Source: Actinoplanes sp. SE50/110
Lineage (GTDB): Bacteria > Actinomycetota > Actinomycetes > Mycobacteriales > Micromonosporaceae
Reading direction: 5' to 3'
DNA: 64,000 nucleotides
Assembly (NCBI RefSeq): GCF_900119315.1
Contig: NZ_LT827010.1
Coordinates: 2,823,001 to 2,887,000 of the forward strand
Under the pieces are notes generated by a model, which worked only from the letters and a program-made list of their open reading frames with translations, ran no database searches and was not told the origin of the DNA. The translations under genes were made by a program, and so were the position numbers. This document shows positions 1 to 7,864 of this stretch, piece by piece (position 1 is the stretch's first letter; each line of letters opens with the position of its first letter).

Positions 1-11
1 CCGGCCTGAGG

Positions 12-2084
12 GTGCGCTCAGCCGGGCTCAGGGTGCGCTCAGTCAGCCCTGTGAATGCTGTGGCTGTGCTGACGATCATGATCCCCGGGTTGCACATGAC
101 CATCGCTGACTTCGCTGTCGTGGCGGCCTCGGCGGTGCTGGTGCTCGCCCGATGGCTGCCGACGGCCGCACGGCGCCGCACTGCTCTCAGCGCCGCCGCC
201 GTGACGATCGTCGGCGCGGCCTTCACCGTGCCGGGCACCCGTTGGCCGGTCCTTCTGGTGCTGGGCACGGACCTGCTTGTGGTCGCGGCAACCGTTGCGG
301 TGTGGCTCCGGAAGCGTCGCATCGCCCTGTCCGCCAGCGATGGCCGCAGTGCTGAAGTCCGGCGCGCTACGAAGGCGCGTAGCGGCGGGGCTCTGCGCGC
401 TTCGGGCGGGGGAAGCGCGGAGGTATCGGACGCTTCGGACCGGAGGAGTGCGGCTCGGCGCGCCGCTGAGGCGGGGAGCGGGGAAAGTCCGCGGGGTTCG
501 GGTGGCCGAGGCGGGGAGGTGTCGGGCGCTTCGGGCGGCGGGAGCGGTGCGGCTCTGCAGGCTGCCGATGTGGGGAGCCGGGAGGCTTTGCGAGCCTCGG
601 ACGGGCGGAGTGAGGGGGCTGCCGGGGGTGGGGAGGAGGATCGGCGGGTTCGGCGGTCGATGGCGTTGCCCGGTTCGGTGGTGGCCCTGGGGCTGGTGAT
701 CGGGGCCGGGGCGGCCGCCTGGGCGTTGCCGGTGCCGGTGTTTCCGGCGCTGTCCGGGGCGTCCGCGGTGGGGACGACAGTGCTGCAGTGGACGGATCCG
801 GCGCGGGGGGAGGCGGCCACGCCGGACGCCGGCGATCGGCGCGCGGTGGTGGTGCAGCTGTGGTATCCGGCGCAGCGGGTGGCGCCGGATGCGGTTCGGG
901 CGCAGTACCTGGGGCGGAATCGTCGCGAAGCTGAAATCGTCGCTGATGGGGTGGCTGACTATCTCGGGGTGCCGGGGTTTCTGCTCGACGGGCCTACCCG
1001 GGCACGGACCCACGCGGTGGTCGGGGCGCAACCGGCAACCGGTCGCTTCCCGGTGGTGCTGTTCTCGCCCGGGCTCGGCGGGGTACGCACGCAGAACACG
1101 GCGTGGGCTGAGGAACTGGCCAGCCGAGGCTACGTCGTGGCCGGGGTGGACCACCCGTATGACTCGGCCGCGGTCGTACTCGCCGACGGGAGTACCGTCC
1201 GGACGCGCATCGCGGCCAGCGGGGACCGGACCGAGGACAACCGTCGGCGAATCTCCTGGACGTCGGTGCGGGCCGCGGACCTCAGCTTCGTCCTGACCCA
1301 ACTCGGCCGCCTGGACAAGGGCGATCCTGCTGGCCGTGGCGAGGAGGGCGATGCTGCCGGCCGTGGCGAGGAGGGCGATGCTGCCGGCCGTGGCGGGATG
1401 GGCGATGCTGCCGGCCGTGGCGGGATGGGCGATCCTGCCGGCCGTGGCGGGATGGGCGAGCCTGCCGGCCGTGGCGGGATGGGCGAGCCTGCTGGCCGCG
1501 GCGGGAAGGCAGCATTCGACCACCGTGCACCGGCAGACGGCGGCGAGCCCGGCCGTGCGGGTGGCGGTGTCGGCGGCGGTGAGGAGGGCGTCGCCGGGGA
1601 GTTGGCTGGCCGGCTGGATGTCGGTCGGGCGGCGGTCACCGGGCATTCGCTGGGTGGGGCGGCGGCTGTGCGGGCTGCTCAAGGGGATCCGCGGTTCAAG
1701 GCGGTCATCGATCTGGACGGTGGGCTCGACACCGATCAGAAGGCGGTACGGCAGCCCGTTCTGGTGGTTACCCATGAGATTCGGGATCGGGCGGATGCCG
1801 ACTATGTCGCGCGGGTGATGACAGTGCTCGAAGGCGGCGGGGCGGGCGGGTATCGGCTCACCGTGCCGGGGAGTGCGCATCTCACGTTCACCGATGCGCC
1901 CCTTTATCTGCCGCCGGTCCCGTCGCTGGTGGGTTCGCTCGGGGGGAACGGCAGCGTGCGGATGACAGTGGAGACCAGCGCCGCGTTCCTGGACGCCACC
2001 CTGGGCGGGCGGACCGTCGACCTGTCGGCGGCGCTGGCGAAATACGGCGAACTGTCAGTCCGGCAGCCCGCGGCGGTCCGGTAA
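12..2084 (+). CDS. alpha/beta hydrolase with N-terminal membrane helices and in-frame repeats
   Basis: The C-terminal half has a serine-hydrolase core of the dienelactone hydrolase/PAF-acetylhydrolase type. The nucleophile elbow is GHSLGG, an acidic residue follows in VIDLDGG, and a histidine lies in GSAHLTF. Two hydrophobic segments (about residues 30-100) precede a Gly/Ala/Ser/Arg-rich linker (about 100-215), and a third helix at about 220-245 would place the hydrolase outside the membrane. A second low-complexity block (about 435-500) is made by 24-bp DNA repeats and interrupts the catalytic domain before the nucleophile. The start is uncertain: GTG at 12 is the longest form, but ATGs before the first helix (about 78-100) are equally plausible. 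The substrate is unknown. The gene converges on recQ with a gap of about 30 bp. Confidence 0.75.
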   Translation: MRSAGLRVRSVSPVNAVAVLTIMIPGLHMTIADFAVVAASAVLVLARWLPTAARRRTALSAAAVTIVGAAFTVPGTRWPVLLVLGTDLLVVAATVAVWLRKRRIALSASDGRSAEVRRATKARSGGALRASGGGSAEVSDASDRRSAARRAAEAGSGESPRGSGGRGGEVSGASGGGSGAALQAADVGSREALRASDGRSEGAAGGGEEDRRVRRSMALPGSVVALGLVIGAGAAAWALPVPVFPALSGASAVGTTVLQWTDPARGEAATPDAGDRRAVVVQLWYPAQRVAPDAVRAQYLGRNRREAEIVADGVADYLGVPGFLLDGPTRARTHAVVGAQPATGRFPVVLFSPGLGGVRTQNTAWAEELASRGYVVAGVDHPYDSAAVVLADGSTVRTRIAASGDRTEDNRRRISWTSVRAADLSFVLTQLGRLDKGDPAGRGEEGDAAGRGEEGDAAGRGGMGDAAGRGGMGDPAGRGGMGEPAGRGGMGEPAGRGGKAAFDHRAPADGGEPGRAGGGVGGGEEGVAGELAGRLDVGRAAVTGHSLGGAAAVRAAQGDPRFKAVIDLDGGLDTDQKAVRQPVLVVTHEIRDRADADYVARVMTVLEGGGAGGYRLTVPGSAHLTFTDAPLYLPPVPSLVGSLGGNGSVRMTVETSAAFLDATLGGRTVDLSAALAKYGELSVRQPAAVR
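1321..1505 (+). repeat. 24-bp in-frame tandem repeat
   Basis: About seven to eight copies of a 24-bp unit (core GATGCTGCCGGCCGTGGCG) encode an eight-residue G-[DE]-[AP]-A-G-R-G-[GE]-type repeat inside the hydrolase. The unit is a multiple of three, so copy-number change would keep the frame. Confidence 0.85.
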
Positions 2085-2114
2085 AGGGCAGCCGCGGGCA
2101 GGTGGGAAGGTTCG

Positions 2115-4442
2115 TCAGTCGAAGAAGGGCTCGTCCTCGTCGGTGTACTCATACCGGGGGAAGTCATCCTCGAAGGAGGCGGTCGGTCCGGCGGAAGGAA
2201 GCGTGCCGCGGGCCGGCTCGGAGACGGGACGTGCGTCGGCTGGGTGAAGCGTGCCGCGGGCCGGCTCGGGGACGGGACGTGCGTCGGCTGGGTGAAGCGT
2301 GCCGCGGGCCGGCTCGGGGACGGGACGCGCGTCGGCTGCGGGAAGCGTGCCGCGGGCCGGCTCAGGGACGGGACGTGCGCCGGCTGCGGGGAGCGTGCCG
2401 CGGGCCGGCTCGGAGACGGGAAGTGTGTCAGGGGCCGGCTCGGCTGCGTGAAGCGCGCCACGGGCAGCCGCAGTGGCCGTGCCGGGAAGCCCACCGTGGG
2501 CAGGCCCGGTGGTGGTGACGGGGAGCGTGCCGGGGACGGGCGAGTCGCCGGGCGGCGGGGTGGGGGACGGGGTCTCGCCACGGATCACGGCGAGGACGTC
2601 GTCGCCGAACTTGGTGAGCTTGCTCTGGCCGACGCCGCTGACGGTGGCGAGCTGGTCGAGCGTGGCGGGGGCGAGGACGGCGATGGCGCGCAACGTCTTG
2701 TCGTGGAAGATGACGTAAGGCGGGATGGCCTGATCGCGGGCGATGCCGGCCCGCCAGGCGCGGAGCCTTTCGAAGAGGGGCTCGGCTTCGGCCGGGAAGT
2801 CGGCGGGAGCGGGTGCGGCCGAGCGGGAGCTGGACGAGCCCGAACCCGACGATGAGCGGGCGCTGGACGCGGATCGGGGACGGGCCAGCTCGCGGCGCAT
2901 CATCAGGGTGACCTCGCCGCGCAGGACGGCGGCGCTGCGGTCGGTGAGGACCAGCGTGCCGTATTCGCCCTCGACCGCCAGGTAGCCGCCGGCCAGCAGT
3001 TGGCGGACGACGCCGCGCCACTCGGCCTCGCGCAGGTCGGCGCCGATGCCGAAGACCTTGAGCTGGTCGTGGCGGAACTGGGCGACCTTGTCCGTCTTCC
3101 TACCGAGCAGGATGTCGATCGACTGGCCGGCGCCGAACTTCTGGTTGCGCTCGCGGTGCAGGCGCAGCACGGTGGACAGCAGTTTCTGGGCGGGGACGGT
3201 GCCGTCCCACGACTCGGGCGGGGTGAGGCAGGTGTCGCAGTTGCCGCACGACGACGATGCGGCCTCCTGGTCGAAGTAGGCCAGGAGCTGGACGCGGCGG
3301 CAGGACACCGTCTCGCACAGCGCGAGCATCGCGTCGAGGTGCCGGTTGGCGTTGCGGCGGAAGTTGGCGTCGCCCTCCGAGCCGTCGATCATCTTGCGGA
3401 GCTGGACGACGTCCTGCAGGCCGTAGGCGAGCCAGGCGGTGGACGGCAGGCCGTCGCGGCCGGCGCGGCCGGTCTCCTGGTAGTAGCCCTCGACGGATTT
3501 CGGCAGGTCGAGATGGGCGACGAAGCGGACGTCCGGCTTGTCGATGCCCATCCCGAAGGCGATCGTGGCGACCATGACGAGGCCGTCCTCGCGCAGGAAG
3601 CGGGACTGGTGCTCGGCGCGGGTGCGGGCGTCGAGACCGGCGTGGTAGGGCAGCGCGGGGACGCCGTTGGCGGACAGGTATTCCGCGTGTTTCTCGACGG
3701 AGGCGCGGGACAGGCAGTAGACGATGCCGGCCTCGCCCGGGTGCTCGGTGCGCAGCAGGTCGAGCAGCTGGCGCTTCGGATCATTTTTCGGGACGATCCG
3801 ATACTGGATGTTGGGCCGGTCGAAGCTGGCGGTGAAGTGCCGCGCGTCGGTCAGCTGCAGCCGGCGGGCGATCTCGTCGCGGGTGGCGGTGGTGGCGGTG
3901 GCGGTCAGCGCGATCCGCGGCACGTCGGGCCAGCGCTCGTGCAGCATCGACAGCGACAGGTAGTCGGGGCGGAAGTCGTGGCCCCACTGGGAGACGCAGT
4001 GCGCCTCGTCGATCGCGAACAGCGAGATCTGCCCGCGGTCGAGCAGCCGCTGGACGCCCGCGGTGCCCAGGCCCTCGGGCGCGACGTAGAGCAGGTCGAG
4101 CTCGCCGGCGACGAACTCGGCCTCGACCAGGCGGCGCTCGTCGAGGTCCTGCGTCGAATTCAGGAAGCCGGCCCGGACGCCGAGCGTGCGCAGGGCGTCG
4201 ACCTGGTCCTGCATCAGGGCGATCAGCGGGGAGATCACCACACCGGTGCCGGGGCGGACCAGGGCGGGGATCTGGTAGCACAGCGACTTGCCGCCGCCGG
4301 TGGGCATCAGGACCAGGGCGTCACCACCGTCGATCACGTGCTCGACGATCTCGCGCTGCCGGCCGCGGAAATCCGGATAACCGAAGATGCGGTTGAGCGC
4401 GTCGGTGGCACTGGAGACGGGGATAGCGGGAGCCGAAGTCAC
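2115..4442 (-). CDS. recQ: ATP-dependent DNA helicase RecQ
   Basis: A superfamily 2 3'-5' DNA helicase for recombination and repair. Visible motifs are Walker A (MPTGGGKSLCYQIP), DEAH box (DEAHCVSQWGHDFRPDY), motif VI (QETGRAGRDG), and the RecQ C-terminal zinc cluster in CRRVQLLAYFDQ followed by CGNCDTC. A winged-helix region is followed by an HRDC domain (FERLRAWRAGIARDQAIPP). All expected RecQ domains are present. The start is GTG at 4442. After HRDC comes an unusual tail of about 140 residues made of 16-residue repeats rich in Pro, Ala and Arg, encoded by a 48-bp tandem repeat. The tail is probably disordered and dispensable for catalysis. Confidence 0.95.
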   Translation of the reverse strand: MTSAPAIPVSSATDALNRIFGYPDFRGRQREIVEHVIDGGDALVLMPTGGGKSLCYQIPALVRPGTGVVISPLIALMQDQVDALRTLGVRAGFLNSTQDLDERRLVEAEFVAGELDLLYVAPEGLGTAGVQRLLDRGQISLFAIDEAHCVSQWGHDFRPDYLSLSMLHERWPDVPRIALTATATTATRDEIARRLQLTDARHFTASFDRPNIQYRIVPKNDPKRQLLDLLRTEHPGEAGIVYCLSRASVEKHAEYLSANGVPALPYHAGLDARTRAEHQSRFLREDGLVMVATIAFGMGIDKPDVRFVAHLDLPKSVEGYYQETGRAGRDGLPSTAWLAYGLQDVVQLRKMIDGSEGDANFRRNANRHLDAMLALCETVSCRRVQLLAYFDQEAASSSCGNCDTCLTPPESWDGTVPAQKLLSTVLRLHRERNQKFGAGQSIDILLGRKTDKVAQFRHDQLKVFGIGADLREAEWRGVVRQLLAGGYLAVEGEYGTLVLTDRSAAVLRGEVTLMMRRELARPRSASSARSSSGSGSSSSRSAAPAPADFPAEAEPLFERLRAWRAGIARDQAIPPYVIFHDKTLRAIAVLAPATLDQLATVSGVGQSKLTKFGDDVLAVIRGETPSPTPPPGDSPVPGTLPVTTTGPAHGGLPGTATAAARGALHAAEPAPDTLPVSEPARGTLPAAGARPVPEPARGTLPAADARPVPEPARGTLHPADARPVPEPARGTLHPADARPVSEPARGTLPSAGPTASFEDDFPRYEYTDEDEPFFD
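2198..2440 (-). repeat. 48-bp in-frame tandem repeat in the recQ 3' end
   Basis: About five imperfect copies of a 48-bp unit (plus strand begins GAAGCGTGCCGCGGGCCGGC) encode a 16-residue unit of the type EPARGTL-PADARPVP. The repeats lie after the HRDC domain. Confidence 0.85.
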
Positions 4443-4495
4443 CCCGCGATAGTAGTGAGCCGCACCGACATTCTGCCCAGCCCTGTGGACGACCC

Positions 4496-6451
4496 CTATG
4501 GGGTTACCGGCAGCCCGACCAGGTCGAGGATGTGCCGCGAGGGGCTGTCCGGGGCCGCGATCAGGGTCAGCGGGGCTTTGCGGTCGTGGTGCTGCTCGGC
4601 GATCAGGTAGAGCGCGGACACCCCGGCGCTGGCCAGGTGGTCGACCCCGGTCAGGTCGACGGTCATCGGCACGTTCCCGCCCCGGCTACGGCGCAGCAGC
4701 TCCTGCCGCAGCGCGACCGCGGAGGTGCTGTCCACCGGCCCGTCGACCCGGACCCGTGCCTCGTCGCCGCCGGGCAGCTCGGTGACGGTCATCGCGGCGG
4801 GCGGCTCGGCCCGGCGCGGAGCGTCGTCGAAACGGGTGAGCAGCCGGGCCGGGCGGCTCAGCGGGTGCCGGACGGTGGCCACCGTGCCGTGCGGGCCGGG
4901 CTCGACGTGCAGGCTCTCCACCAGCTGGGCGGTGAGGGCCAGGCCACGGCCGCGGATCGGCTGCCGGGAGGGCGCCCGCCACCCGCCGTGGTCGGTGACG
5001 ACCGCCTCGACCCGCCCGGCCGCGGTCAGCACCGCCCGGACCGTGACGGTCCGCCCGCCGCCGTGCTCGATCGCGTTGGTGGTCAGCTCGCCGAGCGCGT
5101 GCTGGAGCACGAACACGTCCTGCGCGGACGCGCCGAGCTCGGCCAGCCACCGCCCCAGCCGGGCCCGCACCCCGCGCAACTCGGTCGGCTTCGCCGGAAG
5201 ATCGAGGGCCAGCTCGGGTACGACCGGAACCCGCTGCGCCGCGAGCAGGGTGATGTCGTCGGCATGCCCGCCGGCCCGCACCAGCAGTTCGATGGCCTGC
5301 CCGCAGACCCGGTCGGCCGCGGTGCTGCCCGGCTCGCGCAGCGCCCGCCCGGCCGTCGCGTCCGCGACCACCTTGGCGAGCTCCGCGGGCTGCGGCCCGC
5401 CGGCCTGGGGCCGTTCCACGATCCCGTCGGTGTAGAGCAGCAGCAGGTCCCCGGTCGCCAGCCGGTCGTGCCGGATCGGGAAGACCCCGCCGGTGCCGAG
5501 CGGCGACCCGCCGCTGGCGGCGAGGTAGCGGGTGGTCCCGTCGGGTCCGCTGACCAGCGGCGGCGGGTGTCCGGCCGTGCAGTAGTCCAGCGCACCGCCG
5601 GCCGGGTCGAGCAGCACCAGGCACACGGTGGCCGCGTGCGCCGCCTGCATCCGCCCGGCGAACCGGTCGGCGGCCGCCAGCGCCTCCTCGATCGGCGCGC
5701 CGGAGTCGAGGCGTTCCCGCAGCACCGCCCGCAGCTGCCCCATGGCGCCGGACGCGGTGATGCCGTGCCCGACCACGTCGCCGACGACCAGGGCCACCCG
5801 CCCGTCCGGCCGGGCCACCGCGTCGAACCAGTCGCCGCCGGCCGCGGTGTCCGCGTCGGCGAGCAGGTAGCTCGCGGCCACCTGCAGGCCGGGCAGCACC
5901 GGCAGCCCTGGTGGCAGCAGTTCCCGCTGCAGCTCGGTGATCACGTCCCGGCCCTGCTCGTAGCGCTGCCGCAGCCGGGCGGCCTCGGCCTCGGCGGCCT
6001 GCCGGGTGCGGGCGATCTCGGTGACGTCGAACGCGGCGCCGATCACCCCGCGCAGTGTCCCGTCCGGGTCGCGCCACGGCACGATGGTGAAGGTCGCGAA
6101 CATCTCGTGCACCGAGCCGTCCGGCATGTCCAGGTGGGCCCGCCACTGCTGGCCGGCGATCGGCTCACCGGTCCGGTACACCTGGTAGTACGCGTCGACG
6201 AACTGCTGCCCGGCCAGGTCGCTGAGCACCTCCCGGCAGGGCCGGCCGATGATGTCCCGCCCGGGCAGCACCGCCCTGGTCGCCGCGTTCGCGCCGACCA
6301 GGAGCAGCTCCGGTCCCTCGAAAACGGCCACGATGAACGGCAGCTGATCCACCGCGGACAGCATCGCCCGAAGATCGCCGCCCGCCGGAATGTCCACGCC
6401 CGTCACCATGCCATCGTGCCGGAAACCGCGCCACGCGGACCCGGGGGTCAC
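4496..6451 (-). CDS. PAS-PP2C phosphatase-HATPase-STAS partner-switching protein
   Basis: One polypeptide combines four modules. They are a PAS sensor domain (about 20-150), a SpoIIE-type PP2C phosphatase (AAGGDWFDAV, VGDVVGHGI, LLYTDGIVE, ADDITLL), an anti-sigma-like HATPase (ELTTNAIEHGG, RGLALTAQLV) and a C-terminal STAS domain. In the STAS domain the usual phospho-acceptor Ser is kept (LTGVDHLASAGV). Normally kinase, antagonist and phosphatase of a partner switch are separate proteins, so this may be a self-contained switch tuning a sigma factor elsewhere. GTG at 6451 overlaps the ribA stop by four bases (GTGA), so it is probably translationally coupled to ribA. An internal ATG at 6409 is an alternative start. 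Confidence 0.85.
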   Translation of the reverse strand: MTPGSAWRGFRHDGMVTGVDIPAGGDLRAMLSAVDQLPFIVAVFEGPELLLVGANAATRAVLPGRDIIGRPCREVLSDLAGQQFVDAYYQVYRTGEPIAGQQWRAHLDMPDGSVHEMFATFTIVPWRDPDGTLRGVIGAAFDVTEIARTRQAAEAEAARLRQRYEQGRDVITELQRELLPPGLPVLPGLQVAASYLLADADTAAGGDWFDAVARPDGRVALVVGDVVGHGITASGAMGQLRAVLRERLDSGAPIEEALAAADRFAGRMQAAHAATVCLVLLDPAGGALDYCTAGHPPPLVSGPDGTTRYLAASGGSPLGTGGVFPIRHDRLATGDLLLLYTDGIVERPQAGGPQPAELAKVVADATAGRALREPGSTAADRVCGQAIELLVRAGGHADDITLLAAQRVPVVPELALDLPAKPTELRGVRARLGRWLAELGASAQDVFVLQHALGELTTNAIEHGGGRTVTVRAVLTAAGRVEAVVTDHGGWRAPSRQPIRGRGLALTAQLVESLHVEPGPHGTVATVRHPLSRPARLLTRFDDAPRRAEPPAAMTVTELPGGDEARVRVDGPVDSTSAVALRQELLRRSRGGNVPMTVDLTGVDHLASAGVSALYLIAEQHHDRKAPLTLIAAPDSPSRHILDLVGLPVTP

Positions 6452-7089
6452 TCGGCCAGGGGCAGTTCGATGGTGTGCGAGGTGTGCGACGCCTTGGCCC
6501 GCAGGTACCGGACGTTGGCCGCGGAGACGTGCACCCCGGTCGGGATCCGCTGGGTCACCGCGACGCCGAGGCCTTCCAGCTGCAGGGCCTTGTCGGGGTT
6601 GTTGCTGAGCAGCCGGATCCGGTCGACGCCGACCGCCTGCAGCATCTGCGCCGCCGCCGTGTAGTCGCGTTCGTCCTCGCCGCGCCCCAGCGCCAGGTTC
6701 GCCTCATAGGTGTCCAGCCCGTCGTCCTGCAGCGCGTACGCGTCCAGCTTGGCGTACAGCCCGATGCCCCGCCCCTCCTGCCGCAGGTAGAGCAGGAAGC
6801 CGCCCTGCTCGGTGATCCGCTCGGCGGCCTCGCGCAGCTGCGGCCCGCAGTCGCAGCGCTGGCTGCCGAACACGTCGCCGGTCAGGCACTCGCTGTGCGG
6901 GCGGACCAGCGGCGCCCGGCCGCCGGCCGCCGACTTGGTCAGCGCCCGCCGCCAGTCGCCGAGGCCCAGCGCCAGGTGCTCGCGGCCGTCCGCCAGCCCG
7001 TCGAAGGTCATCACCTGGGCGGTGGTGGCGTATCCGTCGGAAAACCGCAGCGGCACGGTCACCTGTCGTCGGATGCTGGCCTTCACCAT
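6448..7089 (-). CDS. ribA: GTP cyclohydrolase II (RibA) of the PTPS-locus type
   Basis: The enzyme opens the guanine ring of GTP. The zinc/active-site signature HSECLTGDVFGSQRCDCG supplies Cys68, Cys79 and Cys81, matching Cys54/65/67 of E. coli RibA. GRGEDERDY carries the Asp/Arg pair (139/141). Tyr118 (KLDAYALQD) matches E. coli Tyr105, the switch residue that is Met in the Streptomyces paralogue SCO6655, which stops at the formylated product. Its presence here predicts the normal diaminopyrimidine product. Length (213 aa) is normal for a stand-alone GCH II. The gene is not with ribB/ribE/ribH but heads the opposite strand from a RibD-type reductase across an 83-bp gap and overlaps the downstream PP2C gene by four bases. 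ATG is preceded by GAGGA. Confidence 0.92.
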   Translation of the reverse strand: MVKASIRRQVTVPLRFSDGYATTAQVMTFDGLADGREHLALGLGDWRRALTKSAAGGRAPLVRPHSECLTGDVFGSQRCDCGPQLREAAERITEQGGFLLYLRQEGRGIGLYAKLDAYALQDDGLDTYEANLALGRGEDERDYTAAAQMLQAVGVDRIRLLSNNPDKALQLEGLGVAVTQRIPTGVHVSAANVRYLRAKASHTSHTIELPLAE

Positions 7090-7172
7090 CGGTCCTCCTC
7101 ATTTTTGGCGCTGTGGCAGAGGCTGTGCCCGAAGATCGGCCGCCGCACACCGCGGATTATCGTGGACGCACG
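7090..7172. promoter_or_regulatory. divergent promoter region, ribA / RibD-like reductase
   Basis: This 83-bp gap must carry promoters for both directions. The ribA side has a GAGGA ribosome-binding site. The plus side has GATTAT about 12 nt before the reductase ATG. It is too short for an FMN riboswitch and I see no conserved RFN elements. Confidence 0.5.
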
Positions 7173-7859
7173 ATGGATGAGCGTCCTTACATTTTGCTGA
7201 GCTGCGGGATGTCGATCGACGGCTATCTCGACGACACGTCCGCGGACCGCCTGCTCCTGTCGAACGACGCGGATTTCGACCGGGTCGACGAGGTCCGCGC
7301 CGGCTGTGACGCGATCCTGGTCGGTGCCTCGACGATCCGCCAGGACAATCCGCGTCTGCTGATCCGCTCGGCGCAGCGCCGGGCGCGGCGGCTGGTCCGG
7401 GGGAAACCGGCGAATCCGGTGAAGGTGACCGTGACCGGTCGCGGTGACCTCGACCCGGAGGCGGCGTTCTTCACCGCGGGCGAGTCGGCGAAACTGGTCT
7501 ACTGCGCCACCGGCGCGCTGGCGGCGACCCGGGACCGGCTGGGCGCGGCGGCCACCGTGGTGGACGGCGGCGACCCGGTCGACGTCCGCCGGGTCAGCGC
7601 CGACCTGGCCCGGCGCGGCGTGCGCCGGCTGATGGTCGAGGGTGGCGGCACCATGCACACCCAGTTCCTCACCGGCGACCTCGCCGACGAGTTGCAGCTG
7701 GTGATCGCGCCGTTCTTCGTCGGGGACTCCCGCGCGCCGCGGTTCGTGCACGACGGCGACTTCCCGGCCGGGCCGAAGAATCGCGCGCGGCTCGCCGAGG
7801 TCCGCCAGATCGGCGACGTGGTGCTGCTCCGCTACGCGCTCTCCGACCGCTTCAGCTGA
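7173..7859 (+). CDS. stand-alone RibD C-terminal-type pyrimidine reductase
   Basis: A dihydrofolate-reductase-like NADPH-dependent reductase of the RibD C-terminal family. SCGMSIDGYLDD opens the domain, ILVGASTIRQDNPRL is the substrate loop and LMVEGGGTMHTQFL the cofactor motif. There is no N-terminal deaminase domain with its zinc motif. Stand-alone reductases of archaea and fungi reduce the ribosyl side chain of 2,5-diaminopyrimidine phosphate before deamination, so with the divergent RibA it could give a 2,5-diamino-6-ribitylamino pyrimidine. I start it at ATG 7173 (MDERPYILL) rather than the frame opening at 7113, because homology begins there. Confidence 0.85.
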   Translation: MDERPYILLSCGMSIDGYLDDTSADRLLLSNDADFDRVDEVRAGCDAILVGASTIRQDNPRLLIRSAQRRARRLVRGKPANPVKVTVTGRGDLDPEAAFFTAGESAKLVYCATGALAATRDRLGAAATVVDGGDPVDVRRVSADLARRGVRRLMVEGGGTMHTQFLTGDLADELQLVIAPFFVGDSRAPRFVHDGDFPAGPKNRARLAEVRQIGDVVLLRYALSDRFS

Positions 7860-7864
7860 GCGGA

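Noticed and set aside
39..1880. A 613-codon minus-strand frame opposite the hydrolase
   Set aside because: Arg/Pro/His-rich shadow; the plus strand has the catalytic motifs.
3000..4610. A 536-codon plus-strand frame opposite recQ
   Set aside because: Antisense shadow of RecQ; Gly/Asp/Ala/Gln-rich composition.
7090..7172. FMN riboswitch upstream of ribA
   Set aside because: Too short and no RFN conserved blocks.
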